A DNA stretch of 30,202 nucleotides from JAAZHN01 sp964605575 (GTDB taxonomy: Bacteria; Bacillota_I; Bacilli_A; RF39; UBA660): assembly GCA_964605575.1 (NCBI GenBank), contig CAZSDG010000005.1, positions 1 through 30,202 on the forward strand. Reading direction: 5' to 3'. Under the pieces are notes generated by a model. That model did no database searches. It was not told the origin of the DNA and was given only the letters and a program-made list of their open reading frames with translations. Both the position numbers and the translations under genes were made by a program. This document shows, in pieces, positions 1 through 9,816 of the stretch (position 1 is its first letter; the number at the start of each line of letters is the position of its first letter).

Positions 1-249
1 TAAAAATAGATTAAAGATAATGTCGTTGTGGAATACATAGTTACATTTTTTATAATCATATTTTACTTCTTAATTTATAATTCTTATATTTTTCATTTCT
101 AGATACTAAATAGTGACTAATAACTTGGAAATGTATTACTTTATTGTATTTTATATAGCTTAAAAATACTTATAATTACTACAAATGACATAGTATAGAT
201 TTTATCCTGCTTTTGTGAGACAATATTTATATAGACAGGATGGTTATTT

Positions 250-2325
250 ATGGATATGTTTTATGGATTAAGTGATAAGCAAATAGAGGCTATCAAACAC
301 TTAGATGGGCCTTGTTTAGTAATGGCGGGAGCTGGTTCTGGGAAGACTAGAGTTTTAACGACAAGAATAGCTTATTTGATTGAAGGGGGAATTGATTCAT
401 ATAATATCTTGGCAATAACATTCACCAATAAGGCTGCTAAGGAGATGAAGACAAGGGTAGATATGCTTGTTGATAGTCATCAAGCATTTATAAGTACATT
501 TCATTCTTTGGGAGTAAGAATAATTAGAGAAAATGTTAAAGAGTTAGGTTTAACTACTAATTTTTCTATTATTGATAGTGATGATACTTTAACAATTATT
601 AGAAGAATATTAAAAGAATTAAATATAGATTCTAAACAAATAAGTCCTAATTATATAAGAAATAGAATTAGTTTTATTAAAAATGAAATGTTAGATGATA
701 TTGAATTATCTAAGTTTTTTAATACGACAATTGAAAAAAAAGTAGTGGATGTCTATTATAGGTACCGAGAAATATTAAGTAGTAATAATTCAGTTGATTT
801 TGATGATTTATTACTCTTACCAACTAATTTATTTGCTAAGAATAAAGAAGTATTAGAACGCTACCAAGAGAGATTTAGATATATTTTAATTGATGAGTAT
901 CAAGATACGAATATGGTTCAATATAAGTTTACTAAATTATTATCGGGTAAATATCGTAACCTTTTTGTAGTAGGTGATTCTGATCAATCTATCTATGCTT
1001 TTAGGCAAGCTAATTACTTAAATATCTTAAATTTTGAGAAAGATTATCCTGATGCGAAGGTTATTTTACTTGAACAAAATTATCGTAGTACTAATACAAT
1101 TTTAAAAGCCGCTAATTCAGTGATTAAAAATAATGTGAAAAGAAAAGAAAAGAATCTTTGGAGTAATAAGGGTGAAGGTTTTAAGATTAAGTATTTAAGA
1201 AGTTATGATAGTCGTCATGAAGTAACAATTGTCTTAGAAGAAGTTAATAATTTATTAAAAGATGGTTATAATTATGAAGATATCGCGGTTTTATATCGGG
1301 CTAATGCTCAAGGAAGAGTGTTTGAAGAAGAGTTATTAAAGAAAAATATTCCTTATAAAATAGTTGGTAGTTATTATTTTTATAATCGTAAAGAAATTAA
1401 AGATTTAATTAGTTATTTAAGATTGATTGATAATCCCGCTGATGAGATAAGCTTAAGAAGAGTAATCAATGTCCCGAAAAGAGGAATTGGTAATACTTCA
1501 ATTGAAAAGTTAGAAAGTTTAGCTCGTGAGAAAAATATATTATTATATGATGCTTTAAGTACTCCTAAAGAATTGGAATTTAGAAAATTGATTGAATATT
1601 TACAAAAAGAAAGTGAATCATTATCTTTAACTGAGTTAGTTGATCTTGTTTTAGATAAGACAGGCTTATTACATGAACTTGAAACTGAAAAAGGATTAGA
1701 AGCAGAAATAAGAATAGAAAACTTACTTGAATTTAAAAGTATTACATATGCTTTTGAAGAACAAACTGGTAATATAAACTTAAATGATTTTTTAGAAAGC
1801 ATTACTTTAGTAAGTGATATGGCTAATCATCAAGAAGATGGAAATGTTATAACTTTAATGACTTTGCATGGCGCTAAAGGTTTAGAGTTCCCTATTGTCT
1901 TCATGGTTGGGATGGAAGAGGGAATATTTCCTAATTATAAAGTAATTGGGGAACCTGAAGAGTTAGAGGAAGAAAGAAGATTGTGTTATGTTGGCATAAC
2001 TAGAGCTGAAGATCGCCTTTATATGACTAATGCTAAAAGAAGATTAATCTATGGTCAAGAACAAATTAATCCCCCAAGTAGATTTATTAATGAAATTGAA
2101 AGAGAATTAATTGAAAGTAAAGAAAAATTAGAACCTGAAAAAATTGATATTGAAGAGATGTATACTGATGAAGTTGTTGAGTTATTTAATGGTGATATTA
2201 TTAATCATTCAACATATGGTTATGGCACTGTGATAAAAATTGAAGCTGATTATGTAAGCATTGCTTTTAAAAAAGGTGTTAAAAAACTTATGAAAAATCA
2301 TAAGAGCATTAAGAAGGTGAATTAA
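250..2325 (+). CDS. pcrA: ATP-dependent DNA helicase PcrA (UvrD/Rep, superfamily 1A)
   Basis: A 3'-to-5' DNA helicase that unwinds duplex DNA in nucleotide-excision and mismatch repair and removes proteins from DNA (family knowledge). The 691-residue protein has Q-motif residues LSDKQ near the start, Walker A AGAGSGKT at residues 26-33, Walker B DEYQD at 215-219, motif III GDSDQSIYAFR, and motif VI VGITRAEDR near residue 590. The C-terminal tail ends in a short Tudor-like segment with HSTYGYGTV, as in Gram-positive PcrA. The length is slightly below the usual 720-740. The ATG at 250 has AGGA nine bases upstream. Its stop overlaps the ligA start by one base (TAATG), so the two are translationally coupled, the usual Firmicute order. 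No clear -35 is visible upstream. The UvrD/PcrA assignment is certain; PcrA is chosen from the ligA linkage. Confidence 0.96.
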   Translation: MDMFYGLSDKQIEAIKHLDGPCLVMAGAGSGKTRVLTTRIAYLIEGGIDSYNILAITFTNKAAKEMKTRVDMLVDSHQAFISTFHSLGVRIIRENVKELGLTTNFSIIDSDDTLTIIRRILKELNIDSKQISPNYIRNRISFIKNEMLDDIELSKFFNTTIEKKVVDVYYRYREILSSNNSVDFDDLLLLPTNLFAKNKEVLERYQERFRYILIDEYQDTNMVQYKFTKLLSGKYRNLFVVGDSDQSIYAFRQANYLNILNFEKDYPDAKVILLEQNYRSTNTILKAANSVIKNNVKRKEKNLWSNKGEGFKIKYLRSYDSRHEVTIVLEEVNNLLKDGYNYEDIAVLYRANAQGRVFEEELLKKNIPYKIVGSYYFYNRKEIKDLISYLRLIDNPADEISLRRVINVPKRGIGNTSIEKLESLAREKNILLYDALSTPKELEFRKLIEYLQKESESLSLTELVDLVLDKTGLLHELETEKGLEAEIRIENLLEFKSITYAFEEQTGNINLNDFLESITLVSDMANHQEDGNVITLMTLHGAKGLEFPIVFMVGMEEGIFPNYKVIGEPEELEEERRLCYVGITRAEDRLYMTNAKRRLIYGQEQINPPSRFINEIERELIESKEKLEPEKIDIEEMYTDEVVELFNGDIINHSTYGYGTVIKIEADYVSIAFKKGVKKLMKNHKSIKKVN

Positions 2326-4294
2326 TGGAGAGTAGAATTAAATATTTAGTTGAAACATTAAATAAAGCTAATTATGAATATTATATTTTAGATAATCCTT
2401 CTTTAACAGATCAAGAATTTGATAGTTTATTACATGAATTAATTGATCTTGAAGAAAAATATCCAGAATTTAAATTAAAAGATTCACCTACCCAAAGAAT
2501 CGGTAGTAAGATATCGGGAAATTTAGAAAAAATAACTCATAGTGTGGGGATGCTTAGTTTAGCTAATGTTTTTAATCTTGAAGAAGTAAGAAACTTTGGT
2601 GAGAAAATTAGTAAAGAAATAAGTGATTTTACATATGTTTGTGAATTAAAAATTGATGGTTTAGCTGTCTCTTTAAAGTATGAAGATGGTTATTTAGTTG
2701 GGGCTGCAACAAGAGGTGATGGTGTAGTTGGTGAAGATATTACTAATAATGTCAAAACTATTAAATCTGTTCCCTTAAGTTTAAATGAAAAAGTTTCTTT
2801 AGAAGTTAGAGGCGAAATTTATATGCCTAAGAGTAGTTTTATCTCTTTAAATCAAAAAAGAGAGAGTGAAGGTTTGCCTCTATTTCAAAATGAAAGGAAT
2901 GCTGCTTCTGGAAGCATTAGACAACTTGATAGTAAGATAACTAAAGAAAGAAATTTAGCAACATTTTTATATCATTTGGTTACTCCAAAATATCAAACAC
3001 ATTATGAAAATTTGAAGTACATTGAATCATTAGGTTTAGTTATAAATCCTCATATAAAACACTGTAAGAATATTGAAGAAGTAATTACTTATATTAATGA
3101 ATGGCAAGAAAAAAGAGAAACACTTCCTTATGAAATTGATGGGATTGTTATTAAAATCAATGAATTAACTAGACAAGAAGAATTAGGGTTTACTAATAAA
3201 TACCCAAAATGGGCAACAGCTTATAAGTTTCCAGCAACTAAAGTTATTACCAAGTTAGAAGATGTTGTCTTCACGGTTGGGAGAACTGGGCAAATAACTC
3301 CTAATGCAGTTTTAGCTCCCGCTAAGGTAGCTGGTTCAACAATTAGAAGAGCAACTCTTCATAATGAAGATTATATTAAGACCCTAGATTTAAAAATAGG
3401 TGATCATGTTTACTTACAAAAAGCAGGAGATGTGATTCCAGAAGTTTTAGGGCCAGTTTTGGAAAAAAGAGATGGTTCTGAAAAAAATATAATAATGATT
3501 ACAAATTGTCCAATTTGTGAAACTAAATTAATTTTAAGTGAAAGTGAAATTGATCTATTTTGTCCAAATGAATTATGTCCAGCAAGAAAAATTGAAGGTT
3601 TGATTCATTTTGCTAGTCGTAATGCGATGAATATTGAAGGTTTAGGTGAAAGAATAGTTGAAGATTTTTACAATTTAGGTTTCATTAAAAATGTTGTTGA
3701 TATTTATCATTTAAATGAACATCCAAATGAATTAATGGAACTGGAAGGCTTTGGAAAAAAAAGTGTTAATAATCTTTTAACTTCCATTGAAAATAGTAAA
3801 AATAATTCTTTAGAAAAAGTATTATTTGGTTTAGGAATAAAAGGCGTTGGTGAAAAGAATGCCAAAATTTTAGCCAAAAAATATCGAAATATTTTCGGGT
3901 TAATTAAGGCTCAGGAAGAAGAATTAATGTTAATTAATGACATTGGACCAATTTTAGCTAAAAATATTGTTGAATATTTTAGTAATCAAGATAATCTTGA
4001 TTTAATTAATAAACTAAAATCTTCAGGTTTAAATTTTGAATACAATTCTCGCGCCGAAAATACTTATGAAATATTTACTAATAAAAATATTGTCTTAACA
4101 GGTTCTTTAAGTAACTATACAAGGGATGAATTAACAAAAATAATTGAAGACTCAGATGGCAAAGTAACCGGTTCAGTTAGTAAAAAAACTGATCTTGTAA
4201 TTGTTGGGATCGATCCTGGAAGCAAATATACTAAAGCTTTAGAGTTAAATATTGAAACTTGGGATGAAGAAGAATTAAAAAGAAGAATTGGTTA
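2325..4294 (+). CDS. ligA: NAD-dependent DNA ligase LigA, last codon cut by the assembly gap
   Basis: Seals nicks in DNA using NAD+ during replication and repair. Visible domains in order are the N-terminal Ia domain, the adenylation domain with catalytic lysine K109 in KIDG, the OB fold, a four-cysteine zinc finger (CPIC ... CPNELC), helix-hairpin-helix repeats (for example LFGLGIKGVGEKNAK), and a C-terminal BRCT domain from about residue 585. Codon 656 is Gly (GGT) and the next codon reads TA followed by N at 4295. BRCT domains end here in most LigA proteins, so that codon is very probably the stop. Any translation continuing through the N run is an artefact. The start overlaps the pcrA stop by one base, with AAGAAGGTGA upstream as ribosome site. 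Confidence 0.96.
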
Positions 4295-4394
4295 NNNNNN
4301 NNNNNNNNNNNNNNNNNNNNNNNNNNNNNNNNNNNNNNNNNNNNNNNNNNNNNNNNNNNNNNNNNNNNNNNNNNNNNNNNNNNNNNNNNNNNNN
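4295..4394. other. Assembly gap of exactly 100 N
   Basis: Exactly 100 undetermined bases, the customary placeholder for a gap of unknown length. It lies precisely between the end of ligA and the stop codon of the convergent pgsA. The flanks carry the inverted 12-mers AAAAGAAGAATT (left) and AATTCTTCTTTT (right), and both contig ends carry TTA. The simplest reading is a small or non-existent gap at a hairpin terminator. Confidence 0.98.
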
Positions 4395-4940
4395 TTAATT
4401 CTTCTTTTCTTCTGGTTTAATTTGAGTAAATTTTTGATAAATAATATAATCTGAGTAAGCTTGATAGATTGTAGCAATAGACCATAGGACAATAAATGGA
4501 ATTTTTAAGGCATCGATCATTAAATAAAATATTGCTAAGGCTACAGTAATGAATAATAAAGCGGTTTTAATTTTTCCTTGTTTTGTAGTAATTGACCAAT
4601 GTTTAAATTTAAAACTTTTTATTAACATAAAAACCATAAAGACTACTTCTATTAATAATGTTGCTATTAAGAAGTAATTACCAGAAATTATTAAGGCAAC
4701 CGATAATAAATATGAAAATAATTTATCCGCTGTTTGGTCTAATTTTGCTCCTAATTTACTTTCAGCATTTAAGGCTCTCGCAAAATAACCATCTAAGAAA
4801 TCGGTTATTGACGCTAAGACAACTAAGATGATACTTATTAAGTAAAATCCGTTAATAATTAAATAAAATGTTAATAACACAAAAATTATTCTTGTTATTG
4901 TAAAAATATTTGGAATATATTTAACTAACTTTTCATCCAT
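4395..4940 (-). CDS. pgsA: CDP-diacylglycerol--glycerol-3-phosphate 3-phosphatidyltransferase
   Basis: Makes phosphatidylglycerol phosphate from CDP-diacylglycerol and glycerol-3-phosphate in the membrane, the committed step to phosphatidylglycerol. The 181-residue protein has the full CDP-alcohol phosphotransferase signature: D47, D50, G51, A54, R55, G64, D68 and D72 in the spacing DxxDGxxAR-x8-GxxxDxxxD. About five hydrophobic segments surround it, and the N-terminal IPNIFTITRI is typical of PgsA. The start at 4940 has AGGAG (minus strand, 4953-4949) eight bases upstream. The gene converges on ligA, with its stop at the gap edge, and is divergent from the ABC transporter. A related CDP-alcohol transferase cannot be fully excluded, but the length and N-terminus favour PgsA. 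Confidence 0.93.
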   Translation of the reverse strand: MDEKLVKYIPNIFTITRIIFVLLTFYLIINGFYLISIILVVLASITDFLDGYFARALNAESKLGAKLDQTADKLFSYLLSVALIISGNYFLIATLLIEVVFMVFMLIKSFKFKHWSITTKQGKIKTALLFITVALAIFYLMIDALKIPFIVLWSIATIYQAYSDYIIYQKFTQIKPEEKKN

Positions 4941-4959
4941 ATTATCTGCTCCTAAATAA

Positions 4960-4968
4960 AATATACCA
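4960..4968 (-). promoter_or_regulatory. Extended -10 promoter for pgsA
   Basis: Read on the minus strand this is TGG followed by TATATT, an extended -10 element about 20 bases upstream of the pgsA start. No convincing -35 is seen at the right distance, which an extended -10 can tolerate. Confidence 0.45.
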
Positions 4969-5003
4969 TAAAACCATTTTTTTTAATACTATTAATTTTT
5001 TTA

Positions 5004-5012
5004 TGATATGAT
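5004..5012 (+). promoter_or_regulatory. Extended -10 promoter for the ABC exporter operon
   Basis: TGA followed by TATGAT (5007-5012) gives an extended -10 with 5 of 6 matches, followed by AGGAGG (5033-5038) and the ATG at 5045. The -35 region is poor. Confidence 0.45.
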
Positions 5013-5044
5013 AAGTATATTCAATTAACAATAGGAGGATATGC

Positions 5045-6799
5045 ATGTTAAAATTATTGAAAAATTTATCAAAAAAAGAATGGCTAATATTTTTATTTTG
5101 TTCAGTATTAATTTTTAGTCAAGTTTTTTTGGAGTTGAAAATACCTGACTTTATGTCAGAAATCACTGTTTTAGTCCAAACACCTAATAGTAAAATTATT
5201 GATATATTAATTAATGGTGGGTACATGATTATGTGTACTTTAGGTACATTAGTTTCAGCAATTATTGTTGGTTATTTTATGGCGAAGATATCAGCAATAT
5301 TTTCAGCTAGAGTTAGAGAAAAATTATTTACTAAAGTTAGTGATTTAGCAATCCATGATGCCAAGCAATTTTCAATAAGTAGTTTAATTACTAGAACAAC
5401 TAATGATGTAACTCAAGTTGAAATGTTTGTAGCAATGGGTATTCAGTTATTGATAAAAGCCCCGATAACTGCAGTGTGGGCAATATTAAAAATATTAAAT
5501 AAAAGTTGGCAATGGACAATTGTTACTTCTGTTGCTGTAGTATTTATAACTAGCGTTGTTGGAATAATGATTGCCATAGTAATGCCAAGATTTAAGTTGG
5601 TTCAAGCAATGATTGATAAACTAAATGGAATTACTCGTGAGAGTTTAACTGGGATTAGAGTCATTAGAGCTTTTAATGCTGAAGAATATCAGGAAGAAAA
5701 ATTTGCTAAATCGAGTGAAGAATTAACTAAACTTCAAAAATTTAATCAAAGATTTTTTTCCATTATGCATCCAATAATGCTTTCAACAATGTATTTTGTT
5801 ACTTTAGCAATCTTTTTAGTCGGTGCTCATTTAATTAGTCAATCATTATTAAGTAATAAATTAGTCTTATTTGGCGATATGATAGTATTTTCTTCTTATG
5901 CAATGCAAGTAATAATGTCCTTTATTATGTTAGCAATGATTTTTATGTTCTTGCCAAGAGCACAGGTTTCGGCGAAAAGAATTAATGAAGTCTTGGGTAC
6001 TGAAGATAAAATATTGGAAGGAACAAAAAATAAAGGAATAGAAGAAGGAACCGTTGAATTTAAATCAGTTTCATTTAAGTATCCTGATTCTGAAGAGTAC
6101 TTACTAAAAGATATATCATTCAAAGTTAATAAAGGTGAAACAGTTGCATTTATTGGTTCGACAGGCAGTGGAAAATCAACCTTAATTAATTTGATTCCTA
6201 GGTTTTATGATGTAACTGATGGTGAAGTATTAGTTAATGGAATTAATGTAAAAGAATATAAACTAGAAAAACTAAATGATTTAATTAGTTATGTTTCTCA
6301 ACAAGCAGTAATATTTTCAGGTACTATTAAATCAAATATTAAATTTGGTGCAAAAGGTAAGAAAGTAACTGATAAAGATCTTAAAAACTCTCTTAATGTT
6401 GCTCAAGCAAGTAAATTTGTTAATAGTTTAGAAAAAAAAGAAAATTATAAAACAGCTCAAGGTGGTTCGAACTTATCTGGAGGTCAAAAACAAAGGTTGT
6501 CAATTGCCAGAGCTATAGCTAAAAAACCAGAAATAATTATTTTTGATGATTCGTTTTCAGCTCTTGATTACAAAACAGATCTATCGTTAAGACAAGAACT
6601 AAAAAAATCACTTGATCAAGTAACGAATTTAATTGTTGCTCAAAGAATTGGGACAATCATGAATGCTGATAAAATAATTGTTTTAGAAAAAGGCAAGTGT
6701 GTTGGTCAAGGAACCCATAAAAATTTAATGAAAACATGTGCCGTTTATAAAGAAATTGCTTTATCGCAACTATCAAAGGAGGAGCTAGAAAATGCATAG
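5045..6799 (+). CDS. ABC exporter half-transporter, subunit with degenerate ATPase site
   Basis: An N-terminal six-helix exporter domain followed by an ATPase domain, 584 residues in all. The ATPase part has Walker A GSTGSGKST from residue 371 and a canonical signature LSGGQ at 477-481. Walker B ends in D501-D502, so the catalytic glutamate is aspartate, and the switch histidine is glutamine (Q533). These two changes are the hallmark of the degenerate partner in heterodimeric exporters such as TM287/288, LmrCD and BmrCD (family knowledge). The stop overlaps the next ORF by eight bases, implying coupled synthesis of a 1:1 heterodimer. Likely substrates are drugs or lipid-like compounds, but the sequence does not show which. 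Confidence 0.92.
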   Translation: MLKLLKNLSKKEWLIFLFCSVLIFSQVFLELKIPDFMSEITVLVQTPNSKIIDILINGGYMIMCTLGTLVSAIIVGYFMAKISAIFSARVREKLFTKVSDLAIHDAKQFSISSLITRTTNDVTQVEMFVAMGIQLLIKAPITAVWAILKILNKSWQWTIVTSVAVVFITSVVGIMIAIVMPRFKLVQAMIDKLNGITRESLTGIRVIRAFNAEEYQEEKFAKSSEELTKLQKFNQRFFSIMHPIMLSTMYFVTLAIFLVGAHLISQSLLSNKLVLFGDMIVFSSYAMQVIMSFIMLAMIFMFLPRAQVSAKRINEVLGTEDKILEGTKNKGIEEGTVEFKSVSFKYPDSEEYLLKDISFKVNKGETVAFIGSTGSGKSTLINLIPRFYDVTDGEVLVNGINVKEYKLEKLNDLISYVSQQAVIFSGTIKSNIKFGAKGKKVTDKDLKNSLNVAQASKFVNSLEKKENYKTAQGGSNLSGGQKQRLSIARAIAKKPEIIIFDDSFSALDYKTDLSLRQELKKSLDQVTNLIVAQRIGTIMNADKIIVLEKGKCVGQGTHKNLMKTCAVYKEIALSQLSKEELENA

Positions 6800-8786
6800 A
6801 CAAAGAAGTGTCGCTCCTGCTAAGACCAAGAGCATTAAATTAGGACTTAAGCGACTAATTAAAGAATTAAGTACAATGAAGAGAGCAATAATAGTTGCTT
6901 TGTTCCTTGGAATCATCAGTGCTCTTTTCTCAATAATTTCTCCGAATATTTTAAAAGATTTTACTGATCAAATTGCCAAAGGCTTAACTATTAACAGTTC
7001 TAATCTCGAAAAAATAATGGTAGGTATCCAAATAAATCATGAAAGTAATAATTATAAGGATATTGAGATAGCTGGGAATATTATTACAGTTTCTGAGCAA
7101 GTACAGTTACTTGAAGCAATAAAAAAATCTGATAATAGTTCCAATTATCAGAAAATATATAAAGATATTGAAAAATTGCCAAAAAGTATTCAAGAGGCAA
7201 TAAAACCAGTAATGAATTTTGAGGCAATAAATAAGTTTGTTATTATTTTAGCTTCGTTATATTTACTGAGCGGTTTATTTGATTATATTCAACAATTAAT
7301 ATTTGTTAATATTTCCAATGATTTTGCTTTAGATTTAAGAGGAAGAATTTCTAAAAAAATTAATCGTTTACCTTTAAAGTATTTTGATAAGCACCAAACT
7401 GGAGATGTTTTATCGAGAGTTACTAATGATATTGATACAGTATCCGGATCGATGAATAATACATTTTCGACACTAGTTTCCTCAGTAATCTTGTTACTTG
7501 GAACTGTCTTAATGATGTTTATTACAAATTGGTTAATGGCAATTACAGCAATATTTTCTAGTTTAATCGGTTTCTTCTTCATGTTTAAAATCTTAAGTAG
7601 AACTCAAAAATACTTTATAGCAAGACAAAAAGAATTAGGAAACTTAAACGGTCATATTGAAGAAGTTTATTCAGGATTAACTACAGTTAAGGCTTATAAT
7701 GCCAAAGAAGAAGTTAATAAAAAGTTTAAAACTTTAAATAATAAAGTAAAAGATGCAAATTTTAAAAGTCAATTTTTATCAGGTTTAATGATGCCAATGA
7801 TGAATTTTATTGGTAATTTTGGTTATGTAGCAGTTTGTCTTGTTGGGGCAATTTTAGTAAAAAATAACTATATTACCTTTGGGGTAATTGTTGCATTCAT
7901 TACTTATGTTCGTTTATTTATGTCACCATTATCTCAAATTGGTCAAGCTATGAATGCAGTTCAATCAACTGTTGCGGCAAGTGAAAGAATCTTTGAATTT
8001 ATTGACGAGAGTGAAATGTCAGATCAAAGTAATATTAACAAAAAGCTAACTAAAGCTAAAGGAAATATTGAATTTAAAAATGTTTCATTTACTTATGATG
8101 GCAATAAAAAACCGACAATTATTAATTTTAGTGCGAGTGTCAAATCTGGTCAAAAAATTGCGATAGTTGGTCCAACTGGCGCTGGAAAAACAACAATGGT
8201 TAATTTATTAATGAAATTTTATGAAATTAATTCTGGCGATATCTTAATTGATGGCATTTCAATTAAAGAACTTTCAAGAGAAAATATCCATGATTTATTT
8301 ACAATGGTTCTACAAGATACATGGTTATTTAACGGCTCAATTATGGATAATATTAAGTTTAATAAAACAAATATACCTGTTGAGAATGTGAAATCAATTT
8401 GTGAAAAAATTGGTTTGGATCATTTTATTAAAACACTACCAGAAGGGTATGATACTATCATTGAGAACAATGAAAGCGTTTCCTCTGGACAAAGACAGTT
8501 ATTAACGATTGCTAGAGGGATGATTGAAGATTCGCCATTCTTAATTTTAGATGAAGCAACATCAAATGTTGATACAAGAACTGAGGAATTAGTTCAAAAA
8601 GCTATGGACAAGTTAACTGAAGGAAGAACTTCATTTATTATTGCTCATCGCCTTTCAACAATAAAAAATGCTGATTTAATTTTAGTTATGCAAGATGGAA
8701 ATATTATTGAACAAGGAACACATGATAATTTAATTAAACAAAAAGGATTTTATGCTGAATTATATAATTCGCAGTTCGTGTTATAA
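6792..8786 (+). CDS. ABC exporter half-transporter, catalytically competent partner
   Basis: The second half of a heterodimeric exporter, 664 residues. It has Walker A GPTGAGKTT from residue 460, Walker B LILDEATS with catalytic glutamate E588, and switch histidine H619. Its signature is the non-canonical VSSGQ (563-567). Combined with the previous protein, one composite ATP site is canonical (this Walker B with the partner LSGGQ) and the other degenerate. A roughly 100-residue hydrophilic insertion between the first two membrane helices (about residues 55-150) resembles the extracellular domain of LmrD/BmrD-like subunits (from memory). The ribosome site AAAGGAGG (6775-6782) lies inside the upstream gene, nine bases before the ATG. 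Confidence 0.92.
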   Translation: MHRQRSVAPAKTKSIKLGLKRLIKELSTMKRAIIVALFLGIISALFSIISPNILKDFTDQIAKGLTINSSNLEKIMVGIQINHESNNYKDIEIAGNIITVSEQVQLLEAIKKSDNSSNYQKIYKDIEKLPKSIQEAIKPVMNFEAINKFVIILASLYLLSGLFDYIQQLIFVNISNDFALDLRGRISKKINRLPLKYFDKHQTGDVLSRVTNDIDTVSGSMNNTFSTLVSSVILLLGTVLMMFITNWLMAITAIFSSLIGFFFMFKILSRTQKYFIARQKELGNLNGHIEEVYSGLTTVKAYNAKEEVNKKFKTLNNKVKDANFKSQFLSGLMMPMMNFIGNFGYVAVCLVGAILVKNNYITFGVIVAFITYVRLFMSPLSQIGQAMNAVQSTVAASERIFEFIDESEMSDQSNINKKLTKAKGNIEFKNVSFTYDGNKKPTIINFSASVKSGQKIAIVGPTGAGKTTMVNLLMKFYEINSGDILIDGISIKELSRENIHDLFTMVLQDTWLFNGSIMDNIKFNKTNIPVENVKSICEKIGLDHFIKTLPEGYDTIIENNESVSSGQRQLLTIARGMIEDSPFLILDEATSNVDTRTEELVQKAMDKLTEGRTSFIIAHRLSTIKNADLILVMQDGNIIEQGTHDNLIKQKGFYAELYNSQFVL

Positions 8787-8806
8787 TCTATCAAAGGATA
8801 TATTGG

Positions 8807-9460
8807 ATGAAAAAGGAAATAAAATATTATGTACTTATCGGTTTATTGATTACATTGATTAGTGGTTGTGGTAAAGATGTTGCTAAAGATTACAAACCAG
8901 CAAATGATAAACCGGCAAATAATAGCGGAGAAATATTAGAAAAAGAAGCTGAACTTTTTGTTGATCTCTATAATGTAAATGAAAAAAGTTTTAAGCCTGG
9001 TGCAGATGTTATTGTAATTGATAATAAACTAATTAAAAGCTTTAATTTATTTAAAGGAGAGTTTAAGTTTCCGAAAACAGGTGAATCAATGAAAAGAGAA
9101 TTGACTGTTAGTAAAGATATTCCAATTAAATTGTTTGATTTTGGAAAAGAAAAACCGACGGGAGCTTGGTATGAATTAGTGCCAGTTGAAGATTATCGTC
9201 AACAAAAATTTTTAGGTTATACTGATGAAGACTTAAAATTTGAAAAAAATAAAATTTATCAACTTACCATGGAATTTGATGTTAATGATGGATATGACAT
9301 ATTAACTGTTGAAAATGAAAATGAATATCAAAAAAATGACTACGTTGTTCGTGGTGATGCATATCGACTAAACGGTGTTCCTAGTCGTGAAGTAAGAGGT
9401 CCAGCCGTTGGTGTTGGCGATCGACATATGATAACTTTTTATTTTCCTAAAACAAAATAA
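8807..9460 (+). CDS. Lipoprotein of unknown function downstream of the ABC exporter
   Basis: A 217-residue protein with a basic start (MKKEIK), a hydrophobic stretch and a lipobox ISGC, so cysteine 21 should be lipidated and the protein anchored outside the membrane. A short linker with near-repeated KPAND/KPANN follows. The rest is probably mostly beta-strand, ending GDRHMITFYFPKTK. I recognise no family. It starts 20 bases after the exporter gene, with AAAGGA as ribosome site and no visible terminator between, so co-transcription is likely. It could be an accessory or immunity-type lipoprotein of the exporter, but this rests on position alone. Confidence 0.8.
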   Translation: MKKEIKYYVLIGLLITLISGCGKDVAKDYKPANDKPANNSGEILEKEAELFVDLYNVNEKSFKPGADVIVIDNKLIKSFNLFKGEFKFPKTGESMKRELTVSKDIPIKLFDFGKEKPTGAWYELVPVEDYRQQKFLGYTDEDLKFEKNKIYQLTMEFDVNDGYDILTVENENEYQKNDYVVRGDAYRLNGVPSREVRGPAVGVGDRHMITFYFPKTK

Positions 9461-9470
9461 AAAATAACAT

Positions 9471-9498
9471 TTGACAAAACAAGAAAAAATGTTAATAT
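9471..9498 (+). promoter_or_regulatory. Promoter of the 80-residue protein gene
   Basis: A perfect TTGACA at 9471-9476, a 16-base spacer, and TAATAT at 9493-9498 (4 of 6). It is followed by a strong ribosome site (AAGGGGTGATG) before the ATG at 9522. Confidence 0.6.
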
Positions 9499-9521
9499 AT
9501 GCTTGTAAGGGGTGATGTATT

Positions 9522-9764
9522 ATGTCTAATAATGAAATGGGAAAACTGATGTTTATTGGTTTTCGTAAGCTTATTAGGGACGCAGAAACTAATCACATTC
9601 AACTTGTCAAAGAATACCGCGAAAATGGCGTAGCTGATGAAGCTAAGCGTAGACAAATAGATCAAGCAAGAGCAAGGGTTGAGGATTTAAAGCAAAACTA
9701 TAATAGATATATTGATGAGTACATTAGTAATCTTAAGCAAAATCAGCCACAAAAAACAAAATAA
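9522..9764 (+). CDS. Small helical cytoplasmic protein, unknown
   Basis: An 80-residue, highly charged protein with no membrane segment or signal peptide. Residues about 15-70 are rich in Glu, Lys, Arg and Gln with regularly spaced Leu, Ile, Val and Tyr, suggesting two long helices, possibly a coiled coil. The C-terminus is a loose Gln/Lys tail. I cannot assign a family. It has its own good promoter and a strong ribosome site, which argues for a real and well-expressed gene. The next promoter candidate begins right after its stop, so it may be monocistronic. Confidence 0.75.
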   Translation: MSNNEMGKLMFIGFRKLIRDAETNHIQLVKEYRENGVADEAKRRQIDQARARVEDLKQNYNRYIDEYISNLKQNQPQKTK

Positions 9765-9793
9765 TTGTTTAATAATATGTAATAGTGTAAAAT
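9765..9793 (+). promoter_or_regulatory. Possible promoter of the small exported protein gene
   Basis: TTGTTT at 9765-9770, a 17-base spacer, and TAAAAT at 9788-9793 (5 of 6). The -35 is weak (3 of 6). Confidence 0.4.
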
Positions 9794-9816
9794 GCAATAT
9801 GTAAGGATGTGTTAAT

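Noticed and set aside
4293..4454. Extension of ligA through the N run
   Set aside because: The residues come from undetermined bases and from the antisense of pgsA.
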